Assembly: GCA_015680685.1 (NCBI GenBank)
Contig: MNCI01025357.1
Location: forward strand, 502,789 to 566,788
Direction of reading: 5' to 3'
Length of the DNA: 64,000 nucleotides
From: Gnetum montanum
Lineage: Eukaryota > Streptophyta > Gnetopsida > Gnetales > Gnetaceae
In this document: positions 22,583 to 34,208 of the stretch, piece by piece
How positions within the stretch are numbered: position 1 is the stretch's first letter
How the letters are laid out: each line of letters starts with the position of its first letter
Notes under the pieces: generated by a model
What the model saw: only the letters and a program-made list of their open reading frames with translations
Told to the model about the DNA's origin: nothing
Databases searched by the model: none
Position numbers and translations under genes: made by a program

Positions 22583-25114
22583 CTAGTAGTCATTCATCTG
22601 TATGGGTAGGTTCTTAGTGATAGATCGTTGATATTTGAATCGCCCTCTAAGAATTTTGAGTTCAGCATTTGCAATCTCAAGCTTTTGCTTGGTGTCTTTG
22701 TCATGCTTGAACTCTACCTCATATAATAGATACGAGCTAGCCAGTTGTTTCTCTAATTTTGACCATGGTCGTTTGATAGTTAGCATTGCCAAGTTTGCAT
22801 AACAATGATTGGCCAACTCTATGTACTCTATCATCTCTTCAATTTGCAACTCCTTTAAGTAAATCTCTGTTTTGTTATAGGCATTGATCCCATCAATGAT
22901 GGGTTGCCACATCTCTTTTCCTTGTTGGAGTTGTTGGAGGGCTTCATTTTGTTTCACCTTTGTTATTTGGATTTGTTTTTCATTCACTTCCTTTTGCAAA
23001 TTGACCTAGTCCCTGTAGTGATTTTTCACTTTCTAAAATTTGCGTGCTTCATTCTTCTAGGCGACAATCTTGATGGTAGACTTTTGATGTAAGATGTGTA
23101 CCTCCATTGATAGATTGCAGTTTTCCATGGTCAATTTCCTTAGTTTAGTATTTACCCTAGCAAGCTACTCCTACTATTGATGAATGAATTCTTGCATTTG
23201 ATCTTTTTGTGCATCAACATTTTGTAGGTAATGATTTTGTGTAGTCAATGCTTTATTTTCTTAGTGCATCTAATTCAAGTTCTTTTTGATTAAGTACATT
23301 TTAACTTCAAGTATGGATTATTTAAAGATGGCCAACATTGCCTCCTCCTTAGCCTTCTGAAATCATTCTTGAAGCTATTTGATAGCTTCATCTCATATCG
23401 CTGCTAGGTGAGGATTGCTTATTCTGCAAGTTGGGCATGAAGTTTGGCAACCTTCATGGCCAAGTGTTGATTTTGGTCTTGGACCATTTCTAGTTGTTTC
23501 TTCAAAATAATACATCTACCCCTTACATTCAGCAGCTCTGACTTGGTTACAGTGATGTTCTCTGGAAGATCAAAAATGTCCAGATTTAGTTGCTTAGTTC
23601 CTACTAGTTGTTCTAACAACTGTTCATGTTGGGCTTCATTCAATTCCTTGCTCACTATGCCTATGGATGTTTGCACATCTTAAAGTGAAAATATGTCTAG
23701 TATAGATGTTGTGGGTGCATTTAATGCTTTTGCTACATGTTCAACAACCATTTTTGCTACTATCTCTTGCCCTTGGTGCTGCATCACCAAGATAGTTGCC
23801 TCTTCTCCTTCCTTCAACTACGCTAAGAAAGTGGTAGCATTCCCAGAGATTTTTGGGAATAGATGATGTGTTGTTAGTAACATCATCAACTCTCGAGTGT
23901 GGGGATCTAACCTTAAAGGTAGCTATATTCTTTGGGCAGAGAAAATGGGACCACCTCTCTCCATCTGGCTAATTGTTTAGGCCATCTCATTAAGATGACA
24001 TATCACTAGTTGATATACAAATGGATTTGCCCCACTTGTTCTTGCTTGTTGCTCTTGTTCACTCATGAGTTGTTCTTAGATTTGATATAGATGCTCAAGA
24101 ACTACACAGGCCTTTGGTGTTGTTTCTTGAGTGGGTGGTGGTGGTAGTAGCTCCTCTTCTTGAGTTGTTATTAGCATTTTATCCTTCATGATTTTTGCCC
24201 ATGAGGGCAAGGAAGCATGCATGAGAGTGTCATTAGAGTAGCAAACAATGCTTGCCCTTTTGCAAAGTTTTCTGATGAGGCATGGAAAGGGCAGGGTCTT
24301 CCTTCCACATTCATTTTCTTTGAAATGTTTCTCAATCTCCAAGTATAGTAGTTGTGGAAGGTTAACAAGGAACTTCCCGCTTAGAGCGGTGCATGCTCGG
24401 GGCAGAGAAAGTAGTCACCTTGCTTGGCCTCACCATTGGATTGAGGTGATAGGCTGAAATCTTGAAATAAATCTATTCCACCAGTGTAAGAATATTATAC
24501 TCCTTATGATTGACCCCATGGCATTGATAGGTCCACTCCCTCTTGGCCTCAGGATCATCTTTTGTAGATAATTTAGCTAGTTGTGTTCTTGTGTCAGGCA
24601 ACCCAGGTGCCTATGCAATGGCTTCTGTCGAGTAGAACACTTGAATGTCCTTAATCTTGACAATGGATCTCAACCTTCAGTTATTCTAGAAGAGATGGAT
24701 CTCTTCCATGTACAATTCTCCACTGGACATGATGACTAGCCACATGGGACAAGTTTGCAATTGTGTCTTGATATCCTCTAGAGCTTTCTCCAAAATCACC
24801 TGAAGTTGATCTCTTGAAGAACTGATCTTTGAATGTCTTGGGACCAAATGATATCTAGGAAAGCTTGAGTCAACGTGACCTTAAGCATGGCATGGGTCTA
24901 GGCACTTCTCCTCTTTGTGATTGTTTAGTTGGCACTTCTTCCTCTAGAATCTATCAGAAAGATTCCACTTTGGGCTCCTCTGGAAGAGGTCCTGTTGCAT
25001 GGGTTGCCTCTGGTAGTTCTTGGCCTTGTTCTTGTTGGCCCCTTCCAACTCTAGTCATTTCTCCCATGGTTGTGAGGCTTCTCCTTCCTGCAGACATTTT
25101 TGTTTGGGCGCCAT
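22583..25114 (-). pseudogene. E3 second ORF: PTPT-like N-terminus and coiled-coil C-terminus
   Basis: The start codon at 25112-25114 opens MAPKQK, then a frame with several stops. VKIKDIQVFYSTEAIA followed by PGLPDTRTQL (24600-24670) and FPCLIRKLCKRASIV (24240-24300) resemble the plant-transposon-type domain also seen at 7067-8040. A Pro-rich LLPPPPTQETTP follows. The rest (23419-23676 and 22583-22999) is rich in Gln, Glu, Lys and Leu in heptad-like spacing, for example LQQLQQGKEMW and LEIANAELKILRGRF, and should form coiled coils. The ORF lies between integrase and 3' LTR, where env-like ORFs of Athila elements sit, but no signal peptide or membrane segment is visible. Function unknown. Confidence 0.55.
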
Positions 25115-25397
25115 CTGTAATCACAATAAGACCATGGATTAGCCATCATTGTGTAACCTTAAAATAGTTGGGATACCTTATCCCTTAAGGATGGTTATGC
25201 TCTGACTAACCCAATTATCATTTATTTTATGTGTTATTATGAATAATTCATCTTGAAGGTTGTTGGAGGGGTTAACCCTTGAAAAATTTGATGGTTATAT
25301 GTGGTTAATGTTAGTAACCCTTGGGGGAGTTAGAATTTTTTTTAAAAATTTTCATTAGAAACCTTAAGGTTTGTAGCCCCCATGATAAAGGTCTTAC
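25115..25397 (-). other. Candidate intron upstream of the E3 second ORF
   Basis: On the coding strand a good donor (GAG|GTAAGACC, GT at 25397-25396) is followed 283 nt later by TTGTGATTACAG directly before the ATG. The interval is AT-rich as plant introns are. This would place a spliced 5' leader on the second ORF. Alternative: 25115 upward may instead be an LTR of another element, since TTACA-GA-TGGCGCC looks like an LTR end followed by a PBS start. Confidence 0.4.
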
Positions 25398-25560
25398 CTC
25401 TAGTAAGTCTAGGATCAAAAAACGGAGTGATTTGAACAAACGATTGGGAAGTTATGAGCTCTAGAAGGTTTTAGGTTTTGAAAAATTGCAAAAATTCCCC
25501 ATGTGTTATGAGTAATTTGCAAAAAATTCCAAAGTGTCTAATGGTATATATAGGATCTAA
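25398..25560 (-). promoter_or_regulatory. TATA-type promoter region before the E3 second ORF
   Basis: GATCCTATATATACC on the coding strand (TATA at 25545-25553) stands just downstream of a palindrome cluster and about 430 nt upstream of the ATG. Arrangement (palindromes, then TATA) copies that of the LTR promoters in this window. Promoter activity is inferred. Confidence 0.5.
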
Positions 25561-25565
25561 GCACT

Positions 25566-25668
25566 ACATCAACAAGGCCTAGTCGACGAGGCCTTGTCGA
25601 TGTAGTTAACTACATCAATGAGGCCTCATTGACGCAGTTAACTACATTGATGAGGCCTTGTTGATGTA
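25566..25668. repeat. AGGCCT palindrome cluster, internal copy in E3
   Basis: Four AGGCCT-type units in a row, alternating with GTAGTTAACTAC (a perfect 12 bp palindrome, twice present in near form). One unit, CATCAATGAGGCCTCATTGA, is nearly perfectly self-complementary. The same units occur in the E3 LTRs at 21930-22025 and 34090-34190, but nowhere in the GATATC-type LTRs. Confidence 0.85.
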
Positions 25669-27270
25669 GTCAATGACCACTGTTGACTTGGTGAAACTTC
25701 AAAAATAAGAGGAATTTTTGGATGAAATTGGGATCAAATGAAAGCTTAGAAGTCCAAGAATAGTATGAAAACATGAGAAGAGGGTGTTGAAGCTCATAAA
25801 TTTTGGAAAAAGGAGAAACATTGATTTATTGGATGAATGAAATGAAAGATTAAGGAGTATTAAGCAGTTTATGCAATGGAATATGTAAAAGGTTGGATTG
25901 TGGCAATGTCAAAGGTAAGGAACCTTAACTAACCAAGCCAAGAGCTATGTAAGTGGGTCCTCCCCATAGTAGGCTCATGTCCTTTTTGTCCTTGCATAAC
26001 CTCAATTGAAGAGTCTATGGGCCTCACAACCAATTAATGGTCATGAAAAGTTAAAGACCAACCCAAAAGAATCTACTCAAGAATCCCAACACATTAGACC
26101 AATACATAGAGCATAACATAGAACATGGTAGTGAGGTGAGTTATGGCATCATGGATGGATGATAAAGAAGGTGGAATGGAGTTTCAAATTGAGGTCATAA
26201 GAAGTCCCTTGTGGAATTTGTGGTTAAAATAACCTAGAAAGTTCTATCCTCAGTCCAAACCAAAACCATTCATTTTCAATAACTTTGCATCACCACTTTA
26301 AGATTGATCCACCCACTCAAGATATAAGAATGCTTCCATAAAAAAACCATCATTTCACAAGAAGAAGAAAAGAGAATTAGGAAGTGTGAGAGAGGGCCTT
26401 AGTTAGAGGGGACCTTTAAGCATAGGTGCATGTGGTTCAAGTTCCATAACCAATTCTTGTAGCTTGTTTATTTATCCAAGGGGTGTGCTTTGAATTCCCA
26501 TTGTTTTATTTTTTTAAAAAAAAAATGGGAACAACACCATGCGAGGACTTATTTGTGTCAAAGGGATGTGCTTTGAATTCCCATTATTTCTTCTTCTTCT
26601 TCTTCTTCTTCTTGGATGGGAACCACACCATGCAATGATGTTATTTGACTTCCTATTAGTGGTTGGTGTGGAATGGCAAGAAGTATGTGAAAAACACTTA
26701 AGAACTCAAGCAAGTAGAAGAGTACAAAGAGTAATGAGTCCCCTTAAAGTCATATCCTTTACAAACCTTTGAATCCTTCCTAATTCCAGAACTACCAAGG
26801 TCACCAATTGATTAAAAGTTTCTTAATGGAAGGGACCTCAAATTTCCAGAACAAGGAAAATCATAGAGTTCTTTGGATGGGAAAATGATGTGGACTCATT
26901 GCTTGTTCCATGATAAATAAACCATGTCAAAGCCATCAGACATCAGAATTCAAAAATAGAAACCAAACATCAAGAATCACACATTAAGCACAAACCATCA
27001 TTAGTAAATAGCAACAACAGTATTGTGTCCTGTGACAATAAAGTAGTTTTAATTAACAAAATTGAGGAAATATCACACTTAAATCAAACCAAAAAAAGGA
27101 AAATATATAATAAAATGTAACATAGTTAAGAAAGTTCAAAAGTACTAAAGATGGTGTGAAATTAGAAAAATTGAAAAATTAGGAATTTGTAAAATAAATA
27201 GTTTTTAAAAATAAAAAATGTGAAAAACAAAAAGTAGAAAAATTGAGAGCTAATTTGATGATTAGCACAG
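25669..27270 (-). other. E3 3' non-coding region
   Basis: Homologous in order to 54931-56338 of E8: the GTGGGTCCTCCCCATAGTAGG block (25956-25976), the hairpin around 26010-26026, CCAATTCTTGTAGC, and the ATGTGGACTCATTG block (26888-26902). A 60-70 bp segment (TGTGCTTTGAATTCCCATT...ATGGGAAC.ACACCATGC) is present twice, at 26483-26541 and 26567-26630, with a T/A run in the first copy and (TTC)8 (26588-26613) in the second. No gene is seen. Confidence 0.7.
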
Positions 27271-27292
27271 ATGGCCATCTCCCCTATGACTG
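27271..27292 (-). promoter_or_regulatory. Internal purine-rich tract after integrase, E3
   Basis: Coding strand CAGTCATAGGGGAGATGGCC, equivalent to the tract at 5305-5332 in E1. It lies about 5.2 kb from the true PPT in this element. Confidence 0.6.
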
Positions 27293-27405
27293 AGTTGGAA
27301 GGAGGAGATCTGAAAAATAGAATGTGGTTGTCCATCCATTGAGGTAGTAGTTACATTGGCTTGTCTTGGTTTCAGGAAAGGCTTTACTTGTTGGATGTTG
27401 ATCAA

Positions 27406-28430
27406 TTACTTTTTATTTAGGCTATCATTTTTGTAAATTATCATAGCCCTAGAGGGAAAGGTTTGATTAATTATATAAGATCCTTCCCACAATGTTTGAA
27501 ATTTTTTCTTTTGGGATACATGTGTGAGATTCAAGTAGAGAACCTTATCTCCTAGTTGAAGTTTTACTTTCCTAATTCTAAGGTCATGACATTGCTTGTT
27601 GAATGTCTTGTTTACCTCATTCAAGGATAGGGCCACTAATTGATTTTCATCTAACACATTCAGGTTGATTAATCTTTCTTTTTGTGCTAGACTTAGGTCA
27701 AGATTTAGTTCATAGGCTATTGAGAGTGTGCAAAGCTCAGATTGGATTAGGACCATTGGAAGTTTCTCGTACACTAACTTGTAGGGAGAATAGTTAATAG
27801 GAAGTTTCCAAGTTGAACGATAAGCCTGGAGATCATCATTAAGCTTTGTACTCCAATCCTTCCTATACCTACTAATGGTTTACATTAGTATTTTTGTAAT
27901 CTCCCAATTAGTTACCTATGCTTGACCATTGGCTTGGGTGTGATAAGGTGTTGTTAATTTATGTTCTACCCCTAATCATTACATTAATTTTCTAAATGTG
28001 GCACCTATGAAATGAGTTCCATTATCTAAAATTAGTGAATGTGGCATCCCAAACCTATTCATAATATTTTGTTGTATAAATTTGATAGCAGTGGATGATG
28101 TACAATTAGTAACAGTTGTCGCTTCTACCCATTTTATGTAGTAGTCAACTACTACTATAATATATGCCTTTCCATTGGACATGGGTGTGATGTGACGCAT
28201 GAAGTCAATGCCCCATACGTCAAAAGGTTCTACTCGTTGAATCCACTATTGAGGACCTTCCATGCGAGCAGTCATTCCCCTGACTTGTTGACAATGTTCA
28301 CAAGACTTGATGAACTGGTGGGCATCCCTAAAGATTATAGGCCAATAGTAACTCACCATTAGGATTTTTATGACCATGCGTCTCCCTACATAGTGGTCTC
28401 AGCAAGGCACTTTGTGCACATCCTAGAGAA
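27406..28430 (-). pseudogene. pol: E3 integrase
   Basis: The N-terminal zinc region is decayed (about 28230-28430). The core reads MSNGKAYIIVVVDYYIKWVE (first Asp) and LILDNGTHFIGATFRKLM (second Asp, 27990-28035). At the third position the Glu codon is TAG (NGQA*VTN, near 27910). The C-terminal part (27406-27774) reads HDLRIRKVKLQLGDKVLYLN and LWEGSYIINQTFPSRAM, no chromodomain. Two catalytic residues remain, one is a stop. Confidence 0.88.
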
Positions 28431-29110
28431 TGCATAGTTAATCTTTATTAAGGACACATCAATATATCAGGCCATCGACACACATCTTGTAAAGGTGTCC
28501 ATTAATTTCCAAGTATTTGATTCGATGAAGAAATTATTCCTTTTTTCTAAAATCCAAGTCTTGTGACATCTCTTGAGTGAGAAGATATGTGAGGATGCCA
28601 TTATACCATATTGCTTTTTTAGGCATTTGTTTACGTATTACTCCTATAAAGAGGAGTTCATTTGGAAATTGATCAAAGAGCAGGCTCTCCTCCTCTTTAT
28701 TATTCCATCTTAAGTGAGAGAGGTGATTAGCAATCACATTCTTGATTCCTTTTTGATCTAGCATAGTGAGATCTAATTCCTATAAGATCACAAGCCACCA
28801 TATAACACAAGGGCTCATCGTTGGCTTATTCATGAGGAAGAAAATTACACTATGATTTGTGTGCACAAATACTTTGTAAACAAGCACATAGTGCCTAAGA
28901 GTTTTTAGCACATACACCACTACCATTAAATCTTTCTCTATGGTGGTGTAATTTAGCTATGCTTCCACAATGCTTTGACTCATGTAGTGGATATAGTATG
29001 GATGTTTCTTATCATCCATTTTCATGAGCATTACTCCCAGAGCATAGTTAGATGCATCTATCATAATATGGAAAGGTTTTGACCAGTTTGGTGTTGGTAG
29101 AATTGGTGTT
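28431..29110 (-). pseudogene. pol: E3 RNase H and tether
   Basis: KNVIANHLSHLRWNNKEEES (28690-28750) marks the end of the RNase H region, as in E1. Upstream, reading toward higher coordinates, the coding strand shows VFVHTNHSVIFFLMNKP (28830-28880), in which the expected TDH is TNH, and the TTIEKDLMVVVYVLK block (about 28910-28960). MDASNYALGVMLMKMDDKK follows (about 29010-29070). Stops interrupt the domain. Confidence 0.83.
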
Positions 29111-29800
29111 TATATGAGTTTCTCCTTTAATTTTTGGAATGCATATTCAGATTCCTAGGTTTAGATAAAGGGTGCATCTTTCTTTATATTCTCTACCAAT
29201 GGCTTTGCGATCTTAGAGATTCTCTATAAATTACCGGTAGTAACTAGTGTGTCTAAGGAATGACTAGACATATTTAACATTCTTTGGTTGATGTATTATT
29301 CCTTGGATGACCCTTATATTTTCTAGGTCTACCTCAATCCCTTTCTGTGAAATTCGATGCCCTAGCATAATGTCTTCTTAGACCATGAGATGGCTCTTTT
29401 GCTAGTTGAGCTTTAGGTTTTTCTCAACACATCTCTTCAACACTTATTCAAGTCAGTCTAAGGCTTGCTCAAAGGTATCTCCATAGGTAAAAAAGTCATC
29501 CACCTAATACTTGATCCAAAAATGGCAAAGTAAAATGATCCTTAAACATTTCCATATTTAACAATCTAAAGTCAATGCAAACCTACCATTTATCATCCTT
29601 CTTTGGTATAATTATGAGTGGGCTAACACACTCACTATCCATAATTGGATAGATGAACCATGCCTTGAGAAGTTATTCTATTTCCTCTTTGATGATTTGC
29701 TTTAATTTGGGGTTCAACCACCTTTGTAATTGCCTTCTAGGCTTCATGGCTGGGTCGATGTAGATGCATTGTTAGCATATCCTTAGATCGATTCCTGTTA
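29111..29800 (-). pseudogene. pol: E3 reverse transcriptase, internally deleted
   Basis: The VDDFFTYGDTFEQALD block with the catalytic Asp-Asp is encoded at about 29465-29503. Immediately upstream, the sequence jumps to FKDHFTLPFLDQ-like DNA (29510-29545), so about 230 bp present in E8 (FLDGYSGY through the SIF..... box region, 59030-59265) are missing. The N-terminal part (VNPKLKQIIKEEIE, near 29680-29720) is intact by eye. This copy could not make an active RT. Confidence 0.83.
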
Positions 29801-30640
29801 GCTCTATATATGACTAAGCAAAGGTTGTTGATCATTTATTCCTCACCTTCAATAATTTTTTTTATTCAGGAGCAAGTTTGGCATTAATTATGATCAATTT
29901 ACCATTCTTTAAAAATGAATATTCCATATTGATCAGTAAATTTTTTAGCTCTAAGGACTCCTGCTTGAAGTGATCAGGGATTTCCAACTCTCCCCAACAG
30001 GTATCATCATCTTTATTAGAGAGTTGGGAATGAACTTGTTCAATTTTGTCCATGCCTTCAACACACACATAAGTTAAAATCTCAATTGATTCCATGCATA
30101 TTGTGCTACTATCAAAATTAGCTATTAACCACTATTTTCCATCCTGCTTTGTGGCTGCTGCGTACAAACACCTTTGAATATTGATCTCTTGTGCACATTG
30201 ATTGCATGTCTTAATGTATGTGCTCTTGATGGATCAAATCTTTTGCACACAATTACACCTATTATCACTGTACGCGATGCGTAGAATACACTTCTTCTTA
30301 ATTTTTCCTAGCTCATTTTTCTTAGATATTTCTAAAGATAGGTCCCTTGTACCCATTTGCATATCAACCGTGCTTAACCAAGCCCTTCCCATAATGATGG
30401 GGAAGTCATTTTTGTAGTTGGCCACCTTGATTACCAAGAAATTAGCAGGATAGGACCACCCAAAAATTGTGGTCACAATGTCCTCTGCTAATTTCAAAGG
30501 GACAATAATTGACTAATATGCTAATTGTAGATAAATTTTGCTCTTCTTTAGAGGTGGTAGATTCTAGGCCTTGTACATGTCATGGGAGATGAGGTTAACT
30601 TTGGAACTAGAGTCAAGAAAAGCTTTACATGGCTCTTGTC
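29801..30640 (-). pseudogene. pro: E3 pre-RT linker and retropepsin
   Basis: The linker (29862-30095) reads EQVHSQLSNKDDDTCWGELE. The protease part (30234-30497) has GLVEDIV-like LAEDIVTTIFGWSYPANFLV and FPIIMGRAWLSTVDMQMG. The active site reads FLDSSSKVNLIS (30595-30635), with the Gly of DSG replaced by Ser, so activity is doubtful. Confidence 0.85.
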
Positions 30641-33120
30641 TAGCAATTTGTAGATAGATGAGTGGACTTTCCATGTTAGATCTTTTCATAGGAAGACTGC
30701 CAGCCTTGATCCATTTAGAAAAAACATGAGTTAGAATTATAGTGTGGATCCTAGATAGCACTTGGTTTGAAGGACACTCAAAGGTATTAGATGAAAAGGA
30801 TGGGGGTGTTGGAGATGCAAGATGATCAACCAAAGTAGGTTGTGAGGGCTGAAGAGGATTGCTAGGCTAGAAGAAAGGTCTTTCTCTTGATTGGTTTTCT
30901 GGACCACTTGGTTGAAATTTTGGTTGTAAGTGTACAACCCTTGTAGAACTTCGTTGTTGTGGCTATGAAGGAATCTCATCCTACATAGACAGAGTAGGAG
31001 GTAATTGGGTTGAAGGTGGAGCTGTAGGTGCAGAGGGATGTGAAGGATGATAAAGATATGGATATGGGTTTTTCCCTCAAGTGGATGATGAGTGTGTTTG
31101 GTAGTACTTTGGAGGGTAATAGTGATGATAGAATGATGTATGACTTGCAAAACTTCTAGGGGAGATAGGCTACTGAACATACTGTTTGTATGGATTTGGT
31201 TGTCTCTAATAGTACTATTACCTTGGTGGTGGAATTCCCCACGATTATGGTTGGTACCACTATTAGTATTATTCATAAGGTTGTGGAGGAGTTCCACTTG
31301 GGTAGTAAGCTTGTTATTTTTGGTGGAACTATCTTGGGCTACCTTGAGGGTAACGTAATTTTCTAGGAGCTTGCCTATATGCTAGGTGAGGATTTAATGT
31401 GTACACTCCAAAATCTTGTAAGTGTGACACCACAGGGCAACATCCCTTGAGATGTTCGTATTAGTAGATGTTACATTCAATTTCATTGTTAGAGTTAGAC
31501 TCCACAACTTCCTCTATTACAGTGGCTTTGCCCTTACCTCTTTGGTAGGCATGTTTAGCTTCTTTTTTCCTCCTACGATTACGATCACTATTTTTCTTTT
31601 TGAATTCTTTAGCAATCTTCAAAGAGATTTCAAAATTTTCATCCAAAGAGTTCCATAACTTATCAACCTTGGCCAAAATGTCAAAAACAAATTTTTGGAT
31701 GGGCAAGGTCCTGATTATACTTTTCAACACTTTCCCTCTTTCATAGCTCACCTTCTTCTTTTGCTACCTGCTCAATTAGCCTTTGGATCTAATGGGTTCT
31801 CAATTTAGACAATCTTCTTTAGACATAAACCCCAAGGGTTCTTCTAGTTTTTTCTCTAAGTCCATCTATGATATGGCGAAGTTGTTTCCTCTGAGAATAA
31901 CCATGGCCAGGGCATCAATGTAAGAGTGAATAATATTGGTCCATTGTGGCATCTAAGGGTTCATGTGCTCCTTGTTTCTAGCCTTGAATTTGCCTTCTCA
32001 AATTAGACACTTTGGAGTACATCTAGTATTTGTCATTGGATACTTCTAACATGGTACTCCATTTGTGGATAGATTCCAGCCCTAAGGACTGGTACCAGCT
32101 TTCACCTTCCTTGATGAGTGTTCTTGGAAAAATTTTGTCTATGTTTTCTATGTTTTGTAAGGCACAGGAATCTTGAAACATTTGTAGATGTGTTTGTGGA
32201 TCAGAGTTTTATCTTCCTTAAAATCTTGGAATATTTTTCATGTCTAGGCACTTGATTCAACTATCCTTCATATGCCTAGTTGGGATTTTCATTGCCTCCG
32301 TAATGTTCAGCATTCTTCAAGTTGCTAATAGTAGTTCATCATCATCATTGTGTTGATGATGGTTTTGGCCACCCCTTTGGTTCTGGTGGACATCACAGTT
32401 GTTTTTATCTTATTAATCACCTTCATCATGGTTGTTTCGATAGCAGCTTCTATGAGAACCATTAGATGAAGAGGAATGTTTAGAATTGAATGAAGAGGAT
32501 GAAGAGGAAGGTGGACAACCACCACCACTGTAGTATCCACCATCACTCTTACATTTATTACAATCTCCATCCTTAGATCCCTTGTTGTTGCAATGTTTAT
32601 CTAAGTCCCTACCTTGGCTGTTACTTTTTCCCAAACCTAATTTATGGATAGGGGATTGTAGGTTTAGGTTCACACCCTCACCATGAGTAGCAAGGGATGG
32701 AGAATCTTCATGTTGAGAATCTTTAATAGAAGGATCCTCAATGTCATCTTGATTTAGCAAGAATAAGGGATTGGTGTAATGTTTTCCCTTTATAGCTACA
32801 TGGATTTTCTCTTGATGTTGATCTTGCTTGCATTGTGTTTCAGTGGGACAGTAGTTTCAAATGTCATATCCATCCACAATGTATTCTTCATGAAGATATG
32901 AGATGTCCAACTTCTTAAGAGTTTTAAACAATATCTTAAGCATAGATCAATTAGGGGGTAAGACGATGTTTCCCTCCATATCATGCCATCTCATCTATTC
33001 TTCTTGATGTAGGATGAAGGTGAAATTTGGCATAAACTCATTTGGATGAGTGTATACCACTTTGCATTCTTGTGAAACCAATGGTTTGGTATCTTCAGGC
33101 TTGTAAGAAGAAGAAGACAT
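30641..33120 (-). pseudogene. gag: E3 gag
   Basis: Start chosen at the ATG of 33118-33120, giving MSSSSYKPEDTKPL; E8 begins with the similar MSFSSHKS. NFTFILHQEE and DMEGNIVLPPN are shared with E4 and E8. A His/Asp/Gly-rich middle (DGDCNKCKSDGGYYSGGGC) is followed by a decayed capsid-like domain (31800-32300), a Lys/Glu region (31461-31751) and the Cys/His motif, here decayed to ECNIY*YEHLKGCCPVVSHL (31410-31475). The tail is Pro/Gln/Tyr-rich with many stops. Frame changes near 31300, 31750 and 32320. Confidence 0.8.
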
Positions 33121-33256
33121 TTTGCAAAATAAAATAAAATCGTCAATGTGCCTTTATAATTTTTATGTATAGTGGGAATGATATTGACCTTGAGATTCAT
33201 ACAAAAATATTAAGGTATTTACTTAGACCTAAATAGCAAATGTTCCACAAAAAAAA

Positions 33257-33275
33257 TTTGTGGCAAAGGTGTCAA
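33257..33275 (-). promoter_or_regulatory. Primer-binding site of E3
   Basis: Coding strand TTGACACCTTTGCCACAA directly follows the LTR end TCATCA. It is a decayed form of the plant tRNA-Asp complement TGGCGCCGTTGCCGGGGA. Position after the LTR supports the assignment more than the match itself. Confidence 0.65.
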
Positions 33276-34208
33276 TGATGAGCAGCGAGATACCTCTATG
33301 CCCAACCATATGAATCACACAGGATTCACATGTGATCCAATTGAATTTCATAGACTTTATTGTATTCGGTGCACTAGTCCTTTAAAAAGTGATTCTAGCC
33401 TTAAGGTTAATCATTGTCTTCCCAATTACACTTGTGACATTCATTGATATGGTTAAGTGTAACTGAGGTATCCAATTTTTATTAGTTTTATGTTTTATGG
33501 TTGGGTGCTCAAACTGTAGATAAAAAGGAATTTTATTATCTAAATTAACTAATTAAATAATTGTTTAACTAATCCTAACATAAGTATCCATTCCCACGTT
33601 TTGTACACATCCTAAACCAACACATCCACTACTATGCAACCAAGTGCTATGCTATTGGATGTACCAAGCAATAACGCTGTTGGGATTGCGAAGCGAATAC
33701 ATGTTATGCTTGAAGCAGTCACACTTATGTGTGTAATCTATCTCACTTAAATGCCTTGTTAATGCAATAACTAGAAAATATTTAATAATTAATTAAAAGA
33801 ATTTAATAAATAATTTGAAATAGTAAATGCATAAATAAAATAGCTAATCTATTCAAGTACTACAAGGTTTATCAGAAAGCGTATCTTTAGTACCACACAC
33901 ACTATCGTGCTTAGGTACAATAATGCTCAAATAAAGATCTGTACACTCAATGACTCCTGCTACGAGCACTCAAGGAAAAAATTCTAACTTTTGAATGAAA
34001 AAATGCAAGAGCTCTGTTGCAACTACAATCTACTTATGCCATAAATGTAGCTAGAAGTGTGTATTTATAGCCAACACATGACACTACGTTGATGGGGCCT
34101 CATCAAAGCATGGTAAGATGCATCAACTAGTCCTCATTGACGAGGCCTAATTAATGAGGCTACATCAATGAGGCCTCATTAATGTAGCCAACTTAATGCA
34201 ACTCATCA
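33276..34208 (-). repeat. E3 5' LTR
   Basis: Starts TGATGAGCAGCGAGATACC on the PBS side and ends GCAACTCATCA at 34208. TATA (TATTTATA on the plus strand, 34062-34069) is next to AGGCCT palindromes (34090-34190). Collinear with the 3' LTR but clearly diverged, so the insertion is old. Length 933 bp. Confidence 0.88.

Larger units (their letters stand above)
21108..34208 (-). mobile_element. E3: Athila/Tat-type retrotransposon with an extra 3' ORF
   Basis: Two related LTRs (21108-22051 and 33276-34208), a PBS, gag, protease, RT, RNase H, integrase, a long 3' region and a PPT lie in consistent order on the minus strand. Total 13.1 kb. It differs from E8 by about 3 kb between the integrase and the PPT, where a coiled-coil ORF preceded by a promoter-like region is found. 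The flanking five bases differ (GCACC left, CTACC right), so the target duplication is not confirmed; a composite of two insertions remains possible. Confidence 0.7.

Noticed and set aside
26588-26613. (TTC)8 run as a polypyrimidine tract of a functional intron
   Set aside because: It lies in one copy of a local duplication whose other copy has a T/A run; a microsatellite expansion is the simpler reading.
21108-34208. GCACC and CTACC as the target duplication of E3
   Set aside because: Only three of five bases agree; without an empty site the match is not convincing.
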